From: CAZFGN01 sp964518695
Lineage (GTDB): Bacteria > Patescibacteriota > Minisyncoccia > UBA6257 > Colwellbacteraceae
DNA length: 53,620 nucleotides
Reading direction: 5' to 3'
Assembly: GCA_964518695.1 (NCBI GenBank)
Contig: CAZFGN010000002.1
Location: forward strand, 1-53,620
Part shown: in pieces, positions 30,210-37,994 of the stretch
Layout: every line of letters starts with the position of its first letter
Numbering within the stretch: position 1 is the first letter of the stretch
Made by a program: the position numbers and the translations under genes
Notes under the pieces: generated by a model
The model's database searches: none
Told to the model about the DNA's origin: nothing
The model's input: only the letters and a program-made list of their open reading frames with translations

Positions 30210-32630
30210 CTACTTCTTGAATAGTATTATGCTTTTACTAGCCTTAGAGCCGCTTTCGTTAGTGATTCTTATAACCATAATGTTTTGAGTGTCCAATTTT
30301 GGCTTAAGAGTTGACTTGTAATCATAAGACGTGCCTAAATCATTTATGACATTTTCAATAAGTTGGTCATTGAGGTAAATTTCTAATTTAGTAATCTTGC
30401 TTGGAGAAGATGCGCGAACCTCTACGCCCACTTCTTCGCTCACAAAATCACCGTTTTTCGGACTCGCGACGCTTAGTGTGATGTCCCCAGCACTTACGTT
30501 TGGTGAGGACAAAAAGTCAAAAGATCGCCCCGAAACGGCGGTTTTGAATTTATTTAAGTCTACCTTATTGGCTAATAGCCAATTTTTTACGCCCTCTTCC
30601 CAGTTGTTAAATTGAGGATCGTTGATTCTCCCTAGATAATAAAGAATGTTATGATACTCGCCTTCCACAAACTCTCCTCTTATAATCGGGTTCTCGCTTA
30701 GTATTGGTTCTGGTTTTGGGAACGTGTTTAATGTCCTACTCGCTAAAGCTTTCGATATAAAATCGTGCCACATAGGAACGGCCGCTAGAATGCTACCACC
30801 TTTGCTCGTTAATGGTGCGCGGTTGTTGTTTCCAACCCACACGCCAACAACCAAATTAGGTGTAAACCCTAACGTCCAAGCGTCCCTATACTCATTGGTT
30901 GTTCCGGTCTTTAGCGCAACTTGATGTCCCGGTACTTGAGTTAATTTCAAACTCGCAGAATATAACGGGGCCCTAAGATCAACATCAGACAAAACATCAT
31001 TGATTAATCTCGCAAGATTCTCTTCGATAACCCGACTGTTCGTGTCGCTATACTCTTCCAGGGTATTACCTTTGCCATCCTCAACCCTAAGAACGACCGC
31101 TTGGGGGTGGTGAATTCCATCGTTAGCCAAAGAAGAATATGCGCCCACCAATTCAGTTAATTTTACTTCTCCACCGCCCAGCACCAAAGATAAACCAAAT
31201 CTACTTTTATCGCTTAGGGTTGTTACGCCAAGCAACTCTAGATTTTTAATAACATTATCAAGTCCAGCGAGATACAAGGTTTTCACCGCCGGTACATTAA
31301 CTGATTGGGCGAGAGCCTCCTTCATTGCCATAGGACCCCTAAAAATACCATCAAAATTTTCAGGATGGTAACAAGTCTTATTGTTATTTCTTAGATCGAC
31401 TATGGGCGGACAATCGCTATTACCTGTTGTAAATTCGGTAGGAACATCCCACAGTATCGTCTCTGGCGTAAATCCTTTTGTGAGGGCCGTTAGATAAACG
31501 AAGGGCTTTAGGGCCGAACCCGGCTGCCTTAATCCTTGCGCGGCCACATTAAAATTACCCTCGAACTTACAATTTTCCCCCGTGGAACACCCCTTAGGGA
31601 CGGGTGGATCAAAATAGTTTTTAGAACCAACCATAGCTAGTATTTGGCCAGTCGTCGGATCTTCTGCTACCAAAGCACCATTTTCCCCGCCGTAAAGATC
31701 ACTATTTCTCTTAACGCCCACCCCCACCGCTTCTTCGGCCAACTTTTGAAGTTCCCAATCTAGAGTAGTGATTATTTTAAGTCCTCCAGCTTCAAGCAAA
31801 TCCTCGCCGTACCTCTCCCTTAGATAATCCTGAACGTAAAAGACAAAGTGCGGCGCTTTAATACTAGAGGTAGGCCGGGCGACTACTTTAGGTAAATTGA
31901 CTTCTGCATACGCTAATTGCTGTTCGTCAATAAACCCGAGCTCCCTCATTCTTTTTAAGACGAATTTCCTTCTTTCCTCGAGCTCATCAGTATGGCTACC
32001 CCATGGTGAATAGTAACTCGGGGCATTAGGGAGTGTAGCGAGAAGCGCGGCCTCGCCTAAATTCAGATCTTGGGCTCTCTTCTCGAAATAAGCTTGGGAG
32101 GCCGCTTCTATACCGTAAGCATTTGCCCCGTAGGGCACTTGATTGAGATAGAGGTTTAATATTTCGTCCTTTGTATAATATTGTTCGAGTCTCCAGGCCA
32201 AAGCCAGCTCTTTCGCTTTTCTCACGATTGTTCTTTCGGAAGTGAGGAAAGCGGTTTTGGCCAACTGCTGGGTTATAGTTGATCCGCCTTGAACCACTCG
32301 ACCTTTCAATAAATCAACAGTTAGGGCTCGCAGTATTCCACGCCAGTCAAAGGCTGGATGGCTGTAGAAAGCATTATCCTCAATACCGACGGTGGCATAT
32401 TTAACGAAATCGGGGATCTGCTCGAATGGAATTACTGTTCTTTTTTCCTCTCCGTGGATTTCATGGAGAAGGACTTGGCCCGTGCGGTCGTAAATCTTTG
32501 TGGATTCAACTACTTTCCTCTGGGTTATCTCTTCGGCGTTAGGTAGGTTATAGGTAACATAAAAAAAGCCCCCCGTGCTTATTGCAACTATAATTGTTAT
32601 TACTAATAAGATTTTTCTGATAAATCTCAT
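30210..32630 (-). CDS. Class A penicillin-binding protein (PBP1A-like) with C-terminal Ig-like extension
   Basis: An 806-residue cell-wall synthase. One N-terminal membrane helix (residues 5-25) is followed by a GT51 glycosyltransferase domain (ATVGIEDNAFYSHPAFDW, QGGSTITQQLAK, YLNQVPYGANAYGI) and a transpeptidase domain with SALK (Ser-x-x-Lys), SVN, and KTGTTNEYRDAW. After it, about residues 660-806 include an Ig-like fold (ASPKNGDFVSEEVGVEVRAS). All catalytic motifs are present. It indicates that this organism builds peptidoglycan. The gene is monocistronic by position, with a terminator of the preceding gene just upstream. Confidence 0.92.
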   Translation of the reverse strand: MRFIRKILLVITIIVAISTGGFFYVTYNLPNAEEITQRKVVESTKIYDRTGQVLLHEIHGEEKRTVIPFEQIPDFVKYATVGIEDNAFYSHPAFDWRGILRALTVDLLKGRVVQGGSTITQQLAKTAFLTSERTIVRKAKELALAWRLEQYYTKDEILNLYLNQVPYGANAYGIEAASQAYFEKRAQDLNLGEAALLATLPNAPSYYSPWGSHTDELEERRKFVLKRMRELGFIDEQQLAYAEVNLPKVVARPTSSIKAPHFVFYVQDYLRERYGEDLLEAGGLKIITTLDWELQKLAEEAVGVGVKRNSDLYGGENGALVAEDPTTGQILAMVGSKNYFDPPVPKGCSTGENCKFEGNFNVAAQGLRQPGSALKPFVYLTALTKGFTPETILWDVPTEFTTGNSDCPPIVDLRNNNKTCYHPENFDGIFRGPMAMKEALAQSVNVPAVKTLYLAGLDNVIKNLELLGVTTLSDKSRFGLSLVLGGGEVKLTELVGAYSSLANDGIHHPQAVVLRVEDGKGNTLEEYSDTNSRVIEENLARLINDVLSDVDLRAPLYSASLKLTQVPGHQVALKTGTTNEYRDAWTLGFTPNLVVGVWVGNNNRAPLTSKGGSILAAVPMWHDFISKALASRTLNTFPKPEPILSENPIIRGEFVEGEYHNILYYLGRINDPQFNNWEEGVKNWLLANKVDLNKFKTAVSGRSFDFLSSPNVSAGDITLSVASPKNGDFVSEEVGVEVRASSPSKITKLEIYLNDQLIENVINDLGTSYDYKSTLKPKLDTQNIMVIRITNESGSKASKSIILFKK

Positions 32631-32678
32631 ATTGTAGAAACGATTTTACTATACCCCATTCGCTCTTTGCCCGAAAGT

Positions 32679-32716
32679 AAACAAACCCCCCTTAATCAGG
32701 CAAGATATAAAGGGGG
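32679..32716 (-). terminator. Intrinsic terminator after the small acidic gene
   Basis: On the minus strand CCCCCTT pairs with AAGGGGG (32716-32710 with 32693-32687), with a 16-nt loop, followed by TTTGTTTAC. It separates the acidic-protein gene from the penicillin-binding protein gene. Confidence 0.65.
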
Positions 32717-32737
32717 CTTAAGTTAATTATTTAGGGC

Positions 32738-32911
32738 CTATATAATCTCTTCACCATCCTCGTCCTCTTCACTCTTCGTATCGTTAGACTCCTCCTCATC
32801 ATTGTCGTCGTCTTCCGCATCGCCTAACTGATCGCCTCTCTCTTCAATCTCTTCGTCAGGTTCTTCACCCTCGAGAGCAAGACGAGGAACAAACTCCTTT
32901 TCTATAACCAT
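32738..32911 (-). CDS. Small highly acidic protein
   Basis: A 57-residue protein from an ATG at 32911 to TAG at 32738. After MVIEKEFVPRLALEGEE it is almost entirely Asp/Glu/Ser/Asn, for example GDAEDDDNDEEESNDTK. It has no cysteine, no membrane helix and no recognisable domain. It has a proper terminator downstream, which supports it being a real gene. Function unknown; low-complexity acidic proteins may bind basic proteins or metals, but nothing here shows that. Confidence 0.55.
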   Translation of the reverse strand: MVIEKEFVPRLALEGEEPDEEIEERGDQLGDAEDDDNDEEESNDTKSEEDEDGEEII

Positions 32912-33016
32912 ATTTATTTTTTTATTTTAACCGACCTTTACTTATTCAACTTTATTCCCAGACAATACGTTCTAATAGGCGCTACTGGGCGAAAGTATAT
33001 ACAAAGATTTTTATGT

Positions 33017-33107
33017 GTCAACCCCGCACCTTTATAAATGCGAACACCGACTTTGATCTATGAGAAGCGTTGTGGAAAACAGTGTCCTATAAAGGTGCGG
33101 GGTCAAC
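33017..33107. mobile_element. MITE/REP-like 91-bp inverted-repeat element at the 3' end of ruvC
   Basis: The left arm GTCAACCCCGCACCTTTATA (33017-33036) and right arm TATAAAGGTGCGGGGTCAAC (33088-33107) match as inverted repeats except for two bases near the outer ends. The 51-bp interior has weak secondary pairing and no gene. The right arm lies inside ruvC and supplies its last codons and most of its TAG stop. No second copy is in the window. Confidence 0.7.
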
Positions 33108-33599
33108 CCCTCTCTCAAAAGCGGCTCTTATGGCTACGGCTAAAGCATCTGAAGCGTCGTCGTGACCCGCGATTTTATTGATACCTAGGGTGAAACAAAC
33201 GTATTTGGATACGGTTTTTTTATCGCTATTCCCCATCCCAGTGACAACCAGCTTGATATCATTAGGGTTAAACTCCAGAACCTTAAGTGCCTTCTTATTC
33301 AAGATGAAAAGTATAATACCCCTGTATTCCGCCACCGACATCGCCGTTTTTTTGTTCTTGGAAAAATAGATTTTTTCAACGGCAGCCAAAGAAGGTTTAT
33401 ATTTTTTAATCACTAAGTTAAGAGATTTCTCTAAAGTCCTAAAATGGTCATCGTTTTTCCCCGGTTCTATAACCCCGTAATCTAATAATTTTATGACACC
33501 GCCTGATTTTTTGATTACCCCATAACCAACCCTCGTTGTTCCGGGATCAATTCCTAAAATGACAGTTTCAGATATTGGTCGTAACCTTTTGTACGTCAT
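33087..33599 (-). CDS. ruvC: Crossover junction endodeoxyribonuclease RuvC
   Basis: RuvC cuts Holliday junctions held by RuvAB. The 170-residue protein shows GIDPGTTRVGYG (first catalytic Asp), AAVEKIYFSKNKKTAMSV (Glu), and AGHDDASDALAVAI (His/Asp). Its C-terminal residues G-V-D-P-A-P-L and stop are encoded by the arm of the inverted-repeat element at 33088-33107, so the original C-terminus may have been replaced. The start overlaps the end of yebC by 32 bp. Confidence 0.92.
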   Translation of the reverse strand: MTYKRLRPISETVILGIDPGTTRVGYGVIKKSGGVIKLLDYGVIEPGKNDDHFRTLEKSLNLVIKKYKPSLAAVEKIYFSKNKKTAMSVAEYRGIILFILNKKALKVLEFNPNDIKLVVTGMGNSDKKTVSKYVCFTLGINKIAGHDDASDALAVAIRAAFERGVDPAPL

Positions 33600-34095
33600 C
33601 GTGATTTTCTAAAACCTCAACCAATTCTTGTAACCTATATTTGTCTTTATCGTTTAAAGACTGCCTAAACTTTGGCTGCCAGTCTGTTCCGTAAGACGTT
33701 GGGACATTAAATACCCACCTCACACCGCCTGGTTCGGCAAACTTAGCCCCAGAAACGCTTAAGATATTTCTAACTTCTCTTACCGTTCTGTTCCTATTAT
33801 CTGTTATCGCCTCTATTATCAGGGCCGACCCGGCCGGACCATAAGCCTCGATTATAACTTCTTCTAGATTTTTATTGTCACTCTGTTTCAATGCCCTTTC
33901 TATATTCTCTTGTGGGACATGCGCTTCTTTAGCCTTTTCTATAGTTGTCCTCAAACGAGGATTAAATTCAGGATTAATATCCTCTTTGGCGGCCACTCTT
34001 ATTGCTCGTAAGAGTTTTGCGAAAAGTTGAGACCGCTTTTTATCCGTGGCTTCTTTCTTATGCTTTATTTGTTTCCACTTACTGTGTCCAGACAT
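33568..34095 (-). CDS. yebC: YebC/PmpR family protein, short form
   Basis: A 175-residue protein beginning MSGHSKWKQIKHKKEATDKK, as in all YebC proteins, with EAYGPAGSALIIEAITDN and a C-terminal LVEVLENHDDVQKVTTNI. Typical members have 235-250 residues; the region between GGVRWVFN and the final helix (most of the middle alpha/beta domain) is missing here as an in-frame deletion of roughly 60-70 residues. Recent work links YebC to translation of proline-rich stretches; older work describes DNA binding. The start ATG is 6 nt after TATACT. Confidence 0.88.
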   Translation of the reverse strand: MSGHSKWKQIKHKKEATDKKRSQLFAKLLRAIRVAAKEDINPEFNPRLRTTIEKAKEAHVPQENIERALKQSDNKNLEEVIIEAYGPAGSALIIEAITDNRNRTVREVRNILSVSGAKFAEPGGVRWVFNVPTSYGTDWQPKFRQSLNDKDKYRLQELVEVLENHDDVQKVTTNI

Positions 34096-34100
34096 GGTGT

Positions 34101-34128
34101 AAGTATATAGTATTTAAGTATGTAGTAT
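34101..34128. repeat. AAGTATRTAGTAT direct repeat between yebC and pilB
   Basis: AAGTATATAGTAT (34101-34113) and AAGTATGTAGTAT (34116-34128) are direct copies with a 15-bp period; ATGTAGTATG follows at 34141. The same AGTAT/ATACT words occur around and inside rsmA. Confidence 0.75.
34102..34107 (-). promoter_or_regulatory. -10 element of yebC
   Basis: TATACT on the minus strand with 6 nt to the ATG at 34095. It is formed by the AAGTATRTAGTAT repeat described at 34101-34128. Confidence 0.5.
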
Positions 34129-34163
34129 GGAGCAGACGGGATGTAGTATGATTATAGTAAATA

Positions 34164-35837
34164 ATGGATTTGTCTCAAGGGAAAAATATCGGTGAAGAAC
34201 TGAAACGGCTAAGGCGGGAAGCTGAAGAAAGAGATGCTCGAAGACGAGCAGAGAAAACAGGGCTACCCTACGTTGATCTTGGTTCCACCTCGGTGAACCT
34301 CGATGTTTTGAAGATCATTGGGGAGGACGAAGCCAAAGAGGCCGAGGCGGCTACCATAAGTTCTAAGGGCAAGGAGTTAGCTTTAGCCGTTCACGACGCT
34401 GACAAACCAGAGACAAAAAAACTTATAAACAAGTTAAAAGAAAAAGGCTTTGCGATAAATATTTTTACCTCTTCGTTAAGGGGTCTTACGAGGGTATGGG
34501 AGCGCTACCGTGAAATAAAATTAGCCCCAGAAAAAGGGGCGCTTACGGGGGTAGAACTAGAAGACATTAAAACCTTTGAAGGACTGAAATTTGATGACCT
34601 CACCGTAAAGATTAAGGAGCTCGAAAACAAAAAACTAGTCTCCACGACCGAGATGTTGGATTTAGTCTTGGGATCGGCAATAACTCTTCATGTTTCTGAT
34701 ATTCATTTTGAAACAGAGAAAAGCGCGGTTCTCTTGAGATTCAGGATGGATGGATTGCTCTATGATGTTTACAGATTAGAAACCAAGAGCTACCCACCTA
34801 TTCTTAACCGATTGAAACTAATCTCCGGGTTGAAAATTAACATTACCAATATTCCACAAGACGGTAGATTTACCATAAAGTTCGGCCACGACTACGTAGA
34901 AATGAGAAGCTCGATAATACCAGCAGAGCATGGAGAAACGGTCGTTATGAGAGTTTTGGATCCACATACGATTGCGCTTACCCTAACGGACTTAGGTTTG
35001 CGGCCGAACGACGAAGAAATTGTAAACACGGAACTTAAAAAACCCAACGGAACAATTTTGGTTACGGGGCCTACTGGTAGCGGCAAAACGACGACGCTAT
35101 ACACCTTTTTAAAAACAGTGCGCAGTTCGGAGTTGAAAGTTATAACAATTGAAGACCCGATAGAATACCATTTAGACGGCTTAGAACAAACCCAAGTCAA
35201 TCCTAAAAGCGGCTACACATTTGCCTCTGGGTTGAGATCCATCTTAAGGCAAGACCCAGATATATTACTTATCGGCGAAATTAGAGACTTAGAAACGGCC
35301 CAAATAGGTATGCAGGCGGCCTTAACCGGGCACTTAGTCTTTTCGAGTTTACACACCAACGATGCCGCTGGTGCCATACCAAGGTTAATTGATTTAGGAG
35401 TAAAACCCTCGATTATAGGACCGGCCCTTAACCTTATAATCGCCCAAAGATTAGTGAGAAAACTCTGCGAAAATTGTAAAACAGAGGTTGGGATTGCCCC
35501 AGAAATAAAAAAGAAAATAGAAATTTTCCTAAGCGAATTACCCCCCGAAGTGAGTAAGCCCTACATCGGAAAAGAAATTAGAGCTCATGAAGCTAAAGGT
35601 TGTGATAAATGCCATAACGGTTTCAAAGGACGAGTAGGCGTCTTTGAACTCCTTAGGTGTGGAGACGACTTGGAGTCTCTTATCGGGAAAGTTGCCACAG
35701 AAGAGGCAATAAAGAAACTAGCCAGAAAACAGGGCATGGTCGAAATACAGGCTGACGGAGTCTTAAAAGTGCTGGATAGTACAACAACCTTTAAAGAAGT
35801 AGAGAGAACAACCGGGCCAATAAATTGGTTATACTAA
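34164..35837 (+). CDS. PilB/GspE-type secretion ATPase
   Basis: A 557-residue hexameric ATPase for type IV pilus or type II secretion assembly. An N-terminal MshEN-like region (about 1-150) is followed by the ATPase core: Walker A GPTGSGKTTT (near residue 302), the Asp box and Walker B in LRQDPDILLIGEIRDLETA, the His box GHLVFSSLHTNDA, and a tetracysteine zinc motif CENC ... CDKC. All are intact. It is probably the extension motor of a type IV pilus; other pilus genes are not in the window. The ATG lies 5 nt after TATAGT (34153-34158). Confidence 0.9.
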   Translation: MDLSQGKNIGEELKRLRREAEERDARRRAEKTGLPYVDLGSTSVNLDVLKIIGEDEAKEAEAATISSKGKELALAVHDADKPETKKLINKLKEKGFAINIFTSSLRGLTRVWERYREIKLAPEKGALTGVELEDIKTFEGLKFDDLTVKIKELENKKLVSTTEMLDLVLGSAITLHVSDIHFETEKSAVLLRFRMDGLLYDVYRLETKSYPPILNRLKLISGLKINITNIPQDGRFTIKFGHDYVEMRSSIIPAEHGETVVMRVLDPHTIALTLTDLGLRPNDEEIVNTELKKPNGTILVTGPTGSGKTTTLYTFLKTVRSSELKVITIEDPIEYHLDGLEQTQVNPKSGYTFASGLRSILRQDPDILLIGEIRDLETAQIGMQAALTGHLVFSSLHTNDAAGAIPRLIDLGVKPSIIGPALNLIIAQRLVRKLCENCKTEVGIAPEIKKKIEIFLSELPPEVSKPYIGKEIRAHEAKGCDKCHNGFKGRVGVFELLRCGDDLESLIGKVATEEAIKKLARKQGMVEIQADGVLKVLDSTTTFKEVERTTGPINWLY

Positions 35838-35841
35838 AAAG

Positions 35842-35980
35842 CATGGGTCTGCGGGCAATTCCTTGGAGGGAAGCACACTCTTTTAAATTAAATATAAAAG
35901 AGTTTAGAATCTATTAAGGGGAATAATCCAGGGTAAACCAAATTGTCCTACGCCTAATAGTTTCGCTGCCCGCAGGCCTA
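35842..35980 (+). ncRNA. Structured RNA, 6S-like candidate
   Basis: The pilB-ruvB gap contains a long rod-like fold. TGGGTCTGCGGGCA (35844-35857) pairs with TGCCCGCAGGCCTA (35967-35980), 14 bp with G-U pairs. Inside, CCTTGG (35861) can pair with CCAGGG (35928), and a perfect 9-bp hairpin ACTCTTTTA/TAAAAGAGT (35877-35903) caps the end, leaving a large bubble. TATACT at 35830 places the transcript start at the base of the outer helix. A closing stem, central bubble and terminal hairpin are the 6S RNA plan, but I cannot confirm the family from sequence alone. A weak hairpin ACACT/AGTGT follows. Confidence 0.45.
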
Positions 35981-36028
35981 CACTTTCAAGTGTTGTTTAT
36001 TGTAACATAAACCATATAGTTTGTCAAT

Positions 36029-37078
36029 ATGCCATTAAAGACCGCTGATAATAAGGGCAATAAGAAAAAAGAGATCATCAAAGGCGTTTTAAGGAACGGG
36101 AATGATGATGACCAAACCATAGATACTATTCTTAGACCGACACAGTGGAATGATTATATAGGTCAGAAGAGTTTAAAGAGAAATCTAAAGATCATAATCG
36201 ACGCGGCTAAATCAAGATCCGAAGTCGCGGACCACCTCCTTTTCTATGGCCAAGCAGGATTAGGGAAAACCACTCTAGCTAAATTGGTGGCGCAGGAAAT
36301 GAATGCGGCTATCAAAGTTACTTCCGGGCCGGCCATAGAGAAGATGGGAGATCTTGCATCCATTCTAAGCAACCTGGAATCGGGAGACATTCTCTTTATA
36401 GACGAAGCCCATAGGTTGAACAGGACGGTTGAAGAAGTCTTATACCCAGCGATGGAAAGTAGGAAATTGCACATAATCATAGGCAAAGGAGCGGGCGCGA
36501 GAGCCATATCTTTAGACGTACCACCTTTTACGCTGATTGCCGCTACAACAAGGATGGATCTTTTGTCAGAACCATTGAGATCAAGATTTGGAGCCGTTTT
36601 CAGGTTGGATTATTATGATGAAAGTGACATAGGGGCCATAATTAAGCGTTCAGCTTCTATACTGGGCATAGAAACATCGGAAGGAGGGATAAAGACCTTA
36701 GCGGAAGCTTCACGCTTTACTCCGCGTGTGGCCAACAGGTTGCTTAAACGGGCTAGGGATTATATGGAGGTTCATAAAAAAGGTTCTATCACCGAGGAGG
36801 TAGCTCTAAATACTTTAGAGACTCTAGAAATAGATAATCTAGGTCTAGAAGCTCATGATAGGCTCTTATTAGACACTATAATCGATAAATTTGCCGGTGG
36901 CCCGGTCGGTGCGGGTACTATAGCTGCTTCAATCAATGAGGATCGCGGCATTGTAGAAAACGTTTACGAACCATATCTATTAAAAATGGGGCTCATCCGC
37001 AGGACTGCCTCTGGGCGGATAGTGGAACCATTGGCTTATTCCCACCTTGGTAAAAAACCCAAAGAAAGGCTCTTGTGA
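36029..37078 (+). CDS. ruvB: Holliday junction branch migration helicase RuvB
   Basis: A 349-residue AAA+ motor: R-P-T-Q-W-N-D-Y-I-G-Q-K near residue 40, Walker A GQAGLGKTTL (near 75), LFIDEAHRL (Walker B), the sensor region AATTRMDLLSEPLRSRFGAV, and a C-terminal winged helix (PYLLKMGLIRRTASGRIVEPL). All catalytic parts are present. The N-terminal ~30 residues are an extra charged tail. Its stop overlaps the next gene's GTG in GTGA. TATAGT at 36015 is 8 nt before the ATG. Confidence 0.95.
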   Translation: MPLKTADNKGNKKKEIIKGVLRNGNDDDQTIDTILRPTQWNDYIGQKSLKRNLKIIIDAAKSRSEVADHLLFYGQAGLGKTTLAKLVAQEMNAAIKVTSGPAIEKMGDLASILSNLESGDILFIDEAHRLNRTVEEVLYPAMESRKLHIIIGKGAGARAISLDVPPFTLIAATTRMDLLSEPLRSRFGAVFRLDYYDESDIGAIIKRSASILGIETSEGGIKTLAEASRFTPRVANRLLKRARDYMEVHKKGSITEEVALNTLETLEIDNLGLEAHDRLLLDTIIDKFAGGPVGAGTIAASINEDRGIVENVYEPYLLKMGLIRRTASGRIVEPLAYSHLGKKPKERLL

Positions 37079-37566
37079 TCTACATTAAAGAGGTTTTGCC
37101 CAACCCTGTGGGGCGGGACACTGAAGGAGAATGGATAAAGTTAATTAACACCGGCAACGAAATTGTAAGCCTTGATGGTTGGTACATAAAAGACGAAGGC
37201 GGAAAAATTTTCAACCTAACAGGCAAGAAAGTCAATTCATTAGCTGAAATAACATTGAATTCTGTGGAGACAAAAATCTCTTTGAATAATACCAAAGAGC
37301 TGATCGCTCTCTATAATAGTGATGGCGGGGTTGTCGATCAACTTACTTATGACGGGGTAAGCGAGGGCGAAGTTATTGTGGCTAAAGCATTTCAGGGAGA
37401 AAAAATAGATAAATCCCAAGCCATGGTTACTACTCCCCAAGTTTTTAAAGACATATCTATTAACACGAACTACGAATGGTGGCCACTGTTTCTAGGAATA
37501 TTTTTATCGGTTGCCGCGGGCATTGTCGGCAGTCTAATTTTTAAGAAAATTAATACGCCTTTGTGA
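37075..37566 (+). CDS. Lamin-tail (LTD) domain protein with C-terminal membrane anchor
   Basis: A 163-residue protein starting at GTG. Residues ~1-100 form an LTD beta-sandwich: IKEVLPNPVGRDTEGEWIKL, DGWYIKDEGG and LIALYNSDGGVVDQLTYDG are diagnostic. A single hydrophobic helix near the C-terminus (PLFLGIFLSVAAGIVGSLIF) followed by two lysines would anchor it in the membrane. No signal peptide is seen, so the topology is uncertain. Bacterial LTD proteins are usually surface-associated; a specific function is not known. It is coupled to ruvB and to tsaE by GTGA overlaps. Confidence 0.75.
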   Translation: MIYIKEVLPNPVGRDTEGEWIKLINTGNEIVSLDGWYIKDEGGKIFNLTGKKVNSLAEITLNSVETKISLNNTKELIALYNSDGGVVDQLTYDGVSEGEVIVAKAFQGEKIDKSQAMVTTPQVFKDISINTNYEWWPLFLGIFLSVAAGIVGSLIFKKINTPL

Positions 37567-37994
37567 AATTTCTATCCGAAAGCGCAAAAGCAACCACTCG
37601 CGCCGCTAAGATAATAGCTCGCGAAATCTCAAGCACCAATTCCTTGGTGGTTATAGGCTTTATTGGAAATCTTGGGGTTGGCAAAACAACTTTTATTAAA
37701 AGTCTAATTAAGGGCCTCGGTTATAAAAAGAGAGTTACAAGCTCCACTTTTCTCGTTATGAGAAGATTTTCTATTAATAAGGGCGCAAGAAATATTTATC
37801 ACATTGATGCTTATCGGGTTCTGTCCCAAGATCTAATAGAACTAGGTTTTAGAAAGATTTTGAAATCTCCTAATATTGTGCTTATTGAGTGGGCCGATCG
37901 GATAAAAAGAATTCTGCCCCCAAAGTCTACTTATATAAAGTTTGAACACGGCCAATATGAAAATGAAAGATATATTACTTTTAATAGACGCTAA
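37563..37994 (+). CDS. tsaE: tRNA t6A biosynthesis ATPase TsaE
   Basis: A 143-residue P-loop protein: GNLGVGKTTFIKSL (near residue 37), VTSSTFLVMRRF (switch region with S-P-T-F replaced by S-S-T-F), IYHIDAYRV, and IVLIEWADRI. TsaE works with TsaB and TsaD to make threonylcarbamoyladenosine at position 37 of ANN-decoding tRNAs. The start GTG overlaps the previous stop (GTGA), and its end overlaps the following nuclease gene by about 38 bp. Confidence 0.88.
   Translation: MKFLSESAKATTRAAKIIAREISSTNSLVVIGFIGNLGVGKTTFIKSLIKGLGYKKRVTSSTFLVMRRFSINKGARNIYHIDAYRVLSQDLIELGFRKILKSPNIVLIEWADRIKRILPPKSTYIKFEHGQYENERYITFNRR

Noticed and set aside
30200..30240. Terminator between convergent dnaN and the PBP gene
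   Set aside because: ATACTA/TAGTAT can pair, but the stem is short and AT-only and there is no T-run on either strand.
35844..35980. SRP RNA, tmRNA or RNase P RNA in the pilB-ruvB gap
   Set aside because: A GGAAGCA word recalls SRP RNA, but the opposite strand of its internal loop is missing; the length and conserved motifs do not fit tmRNA or RNase P.
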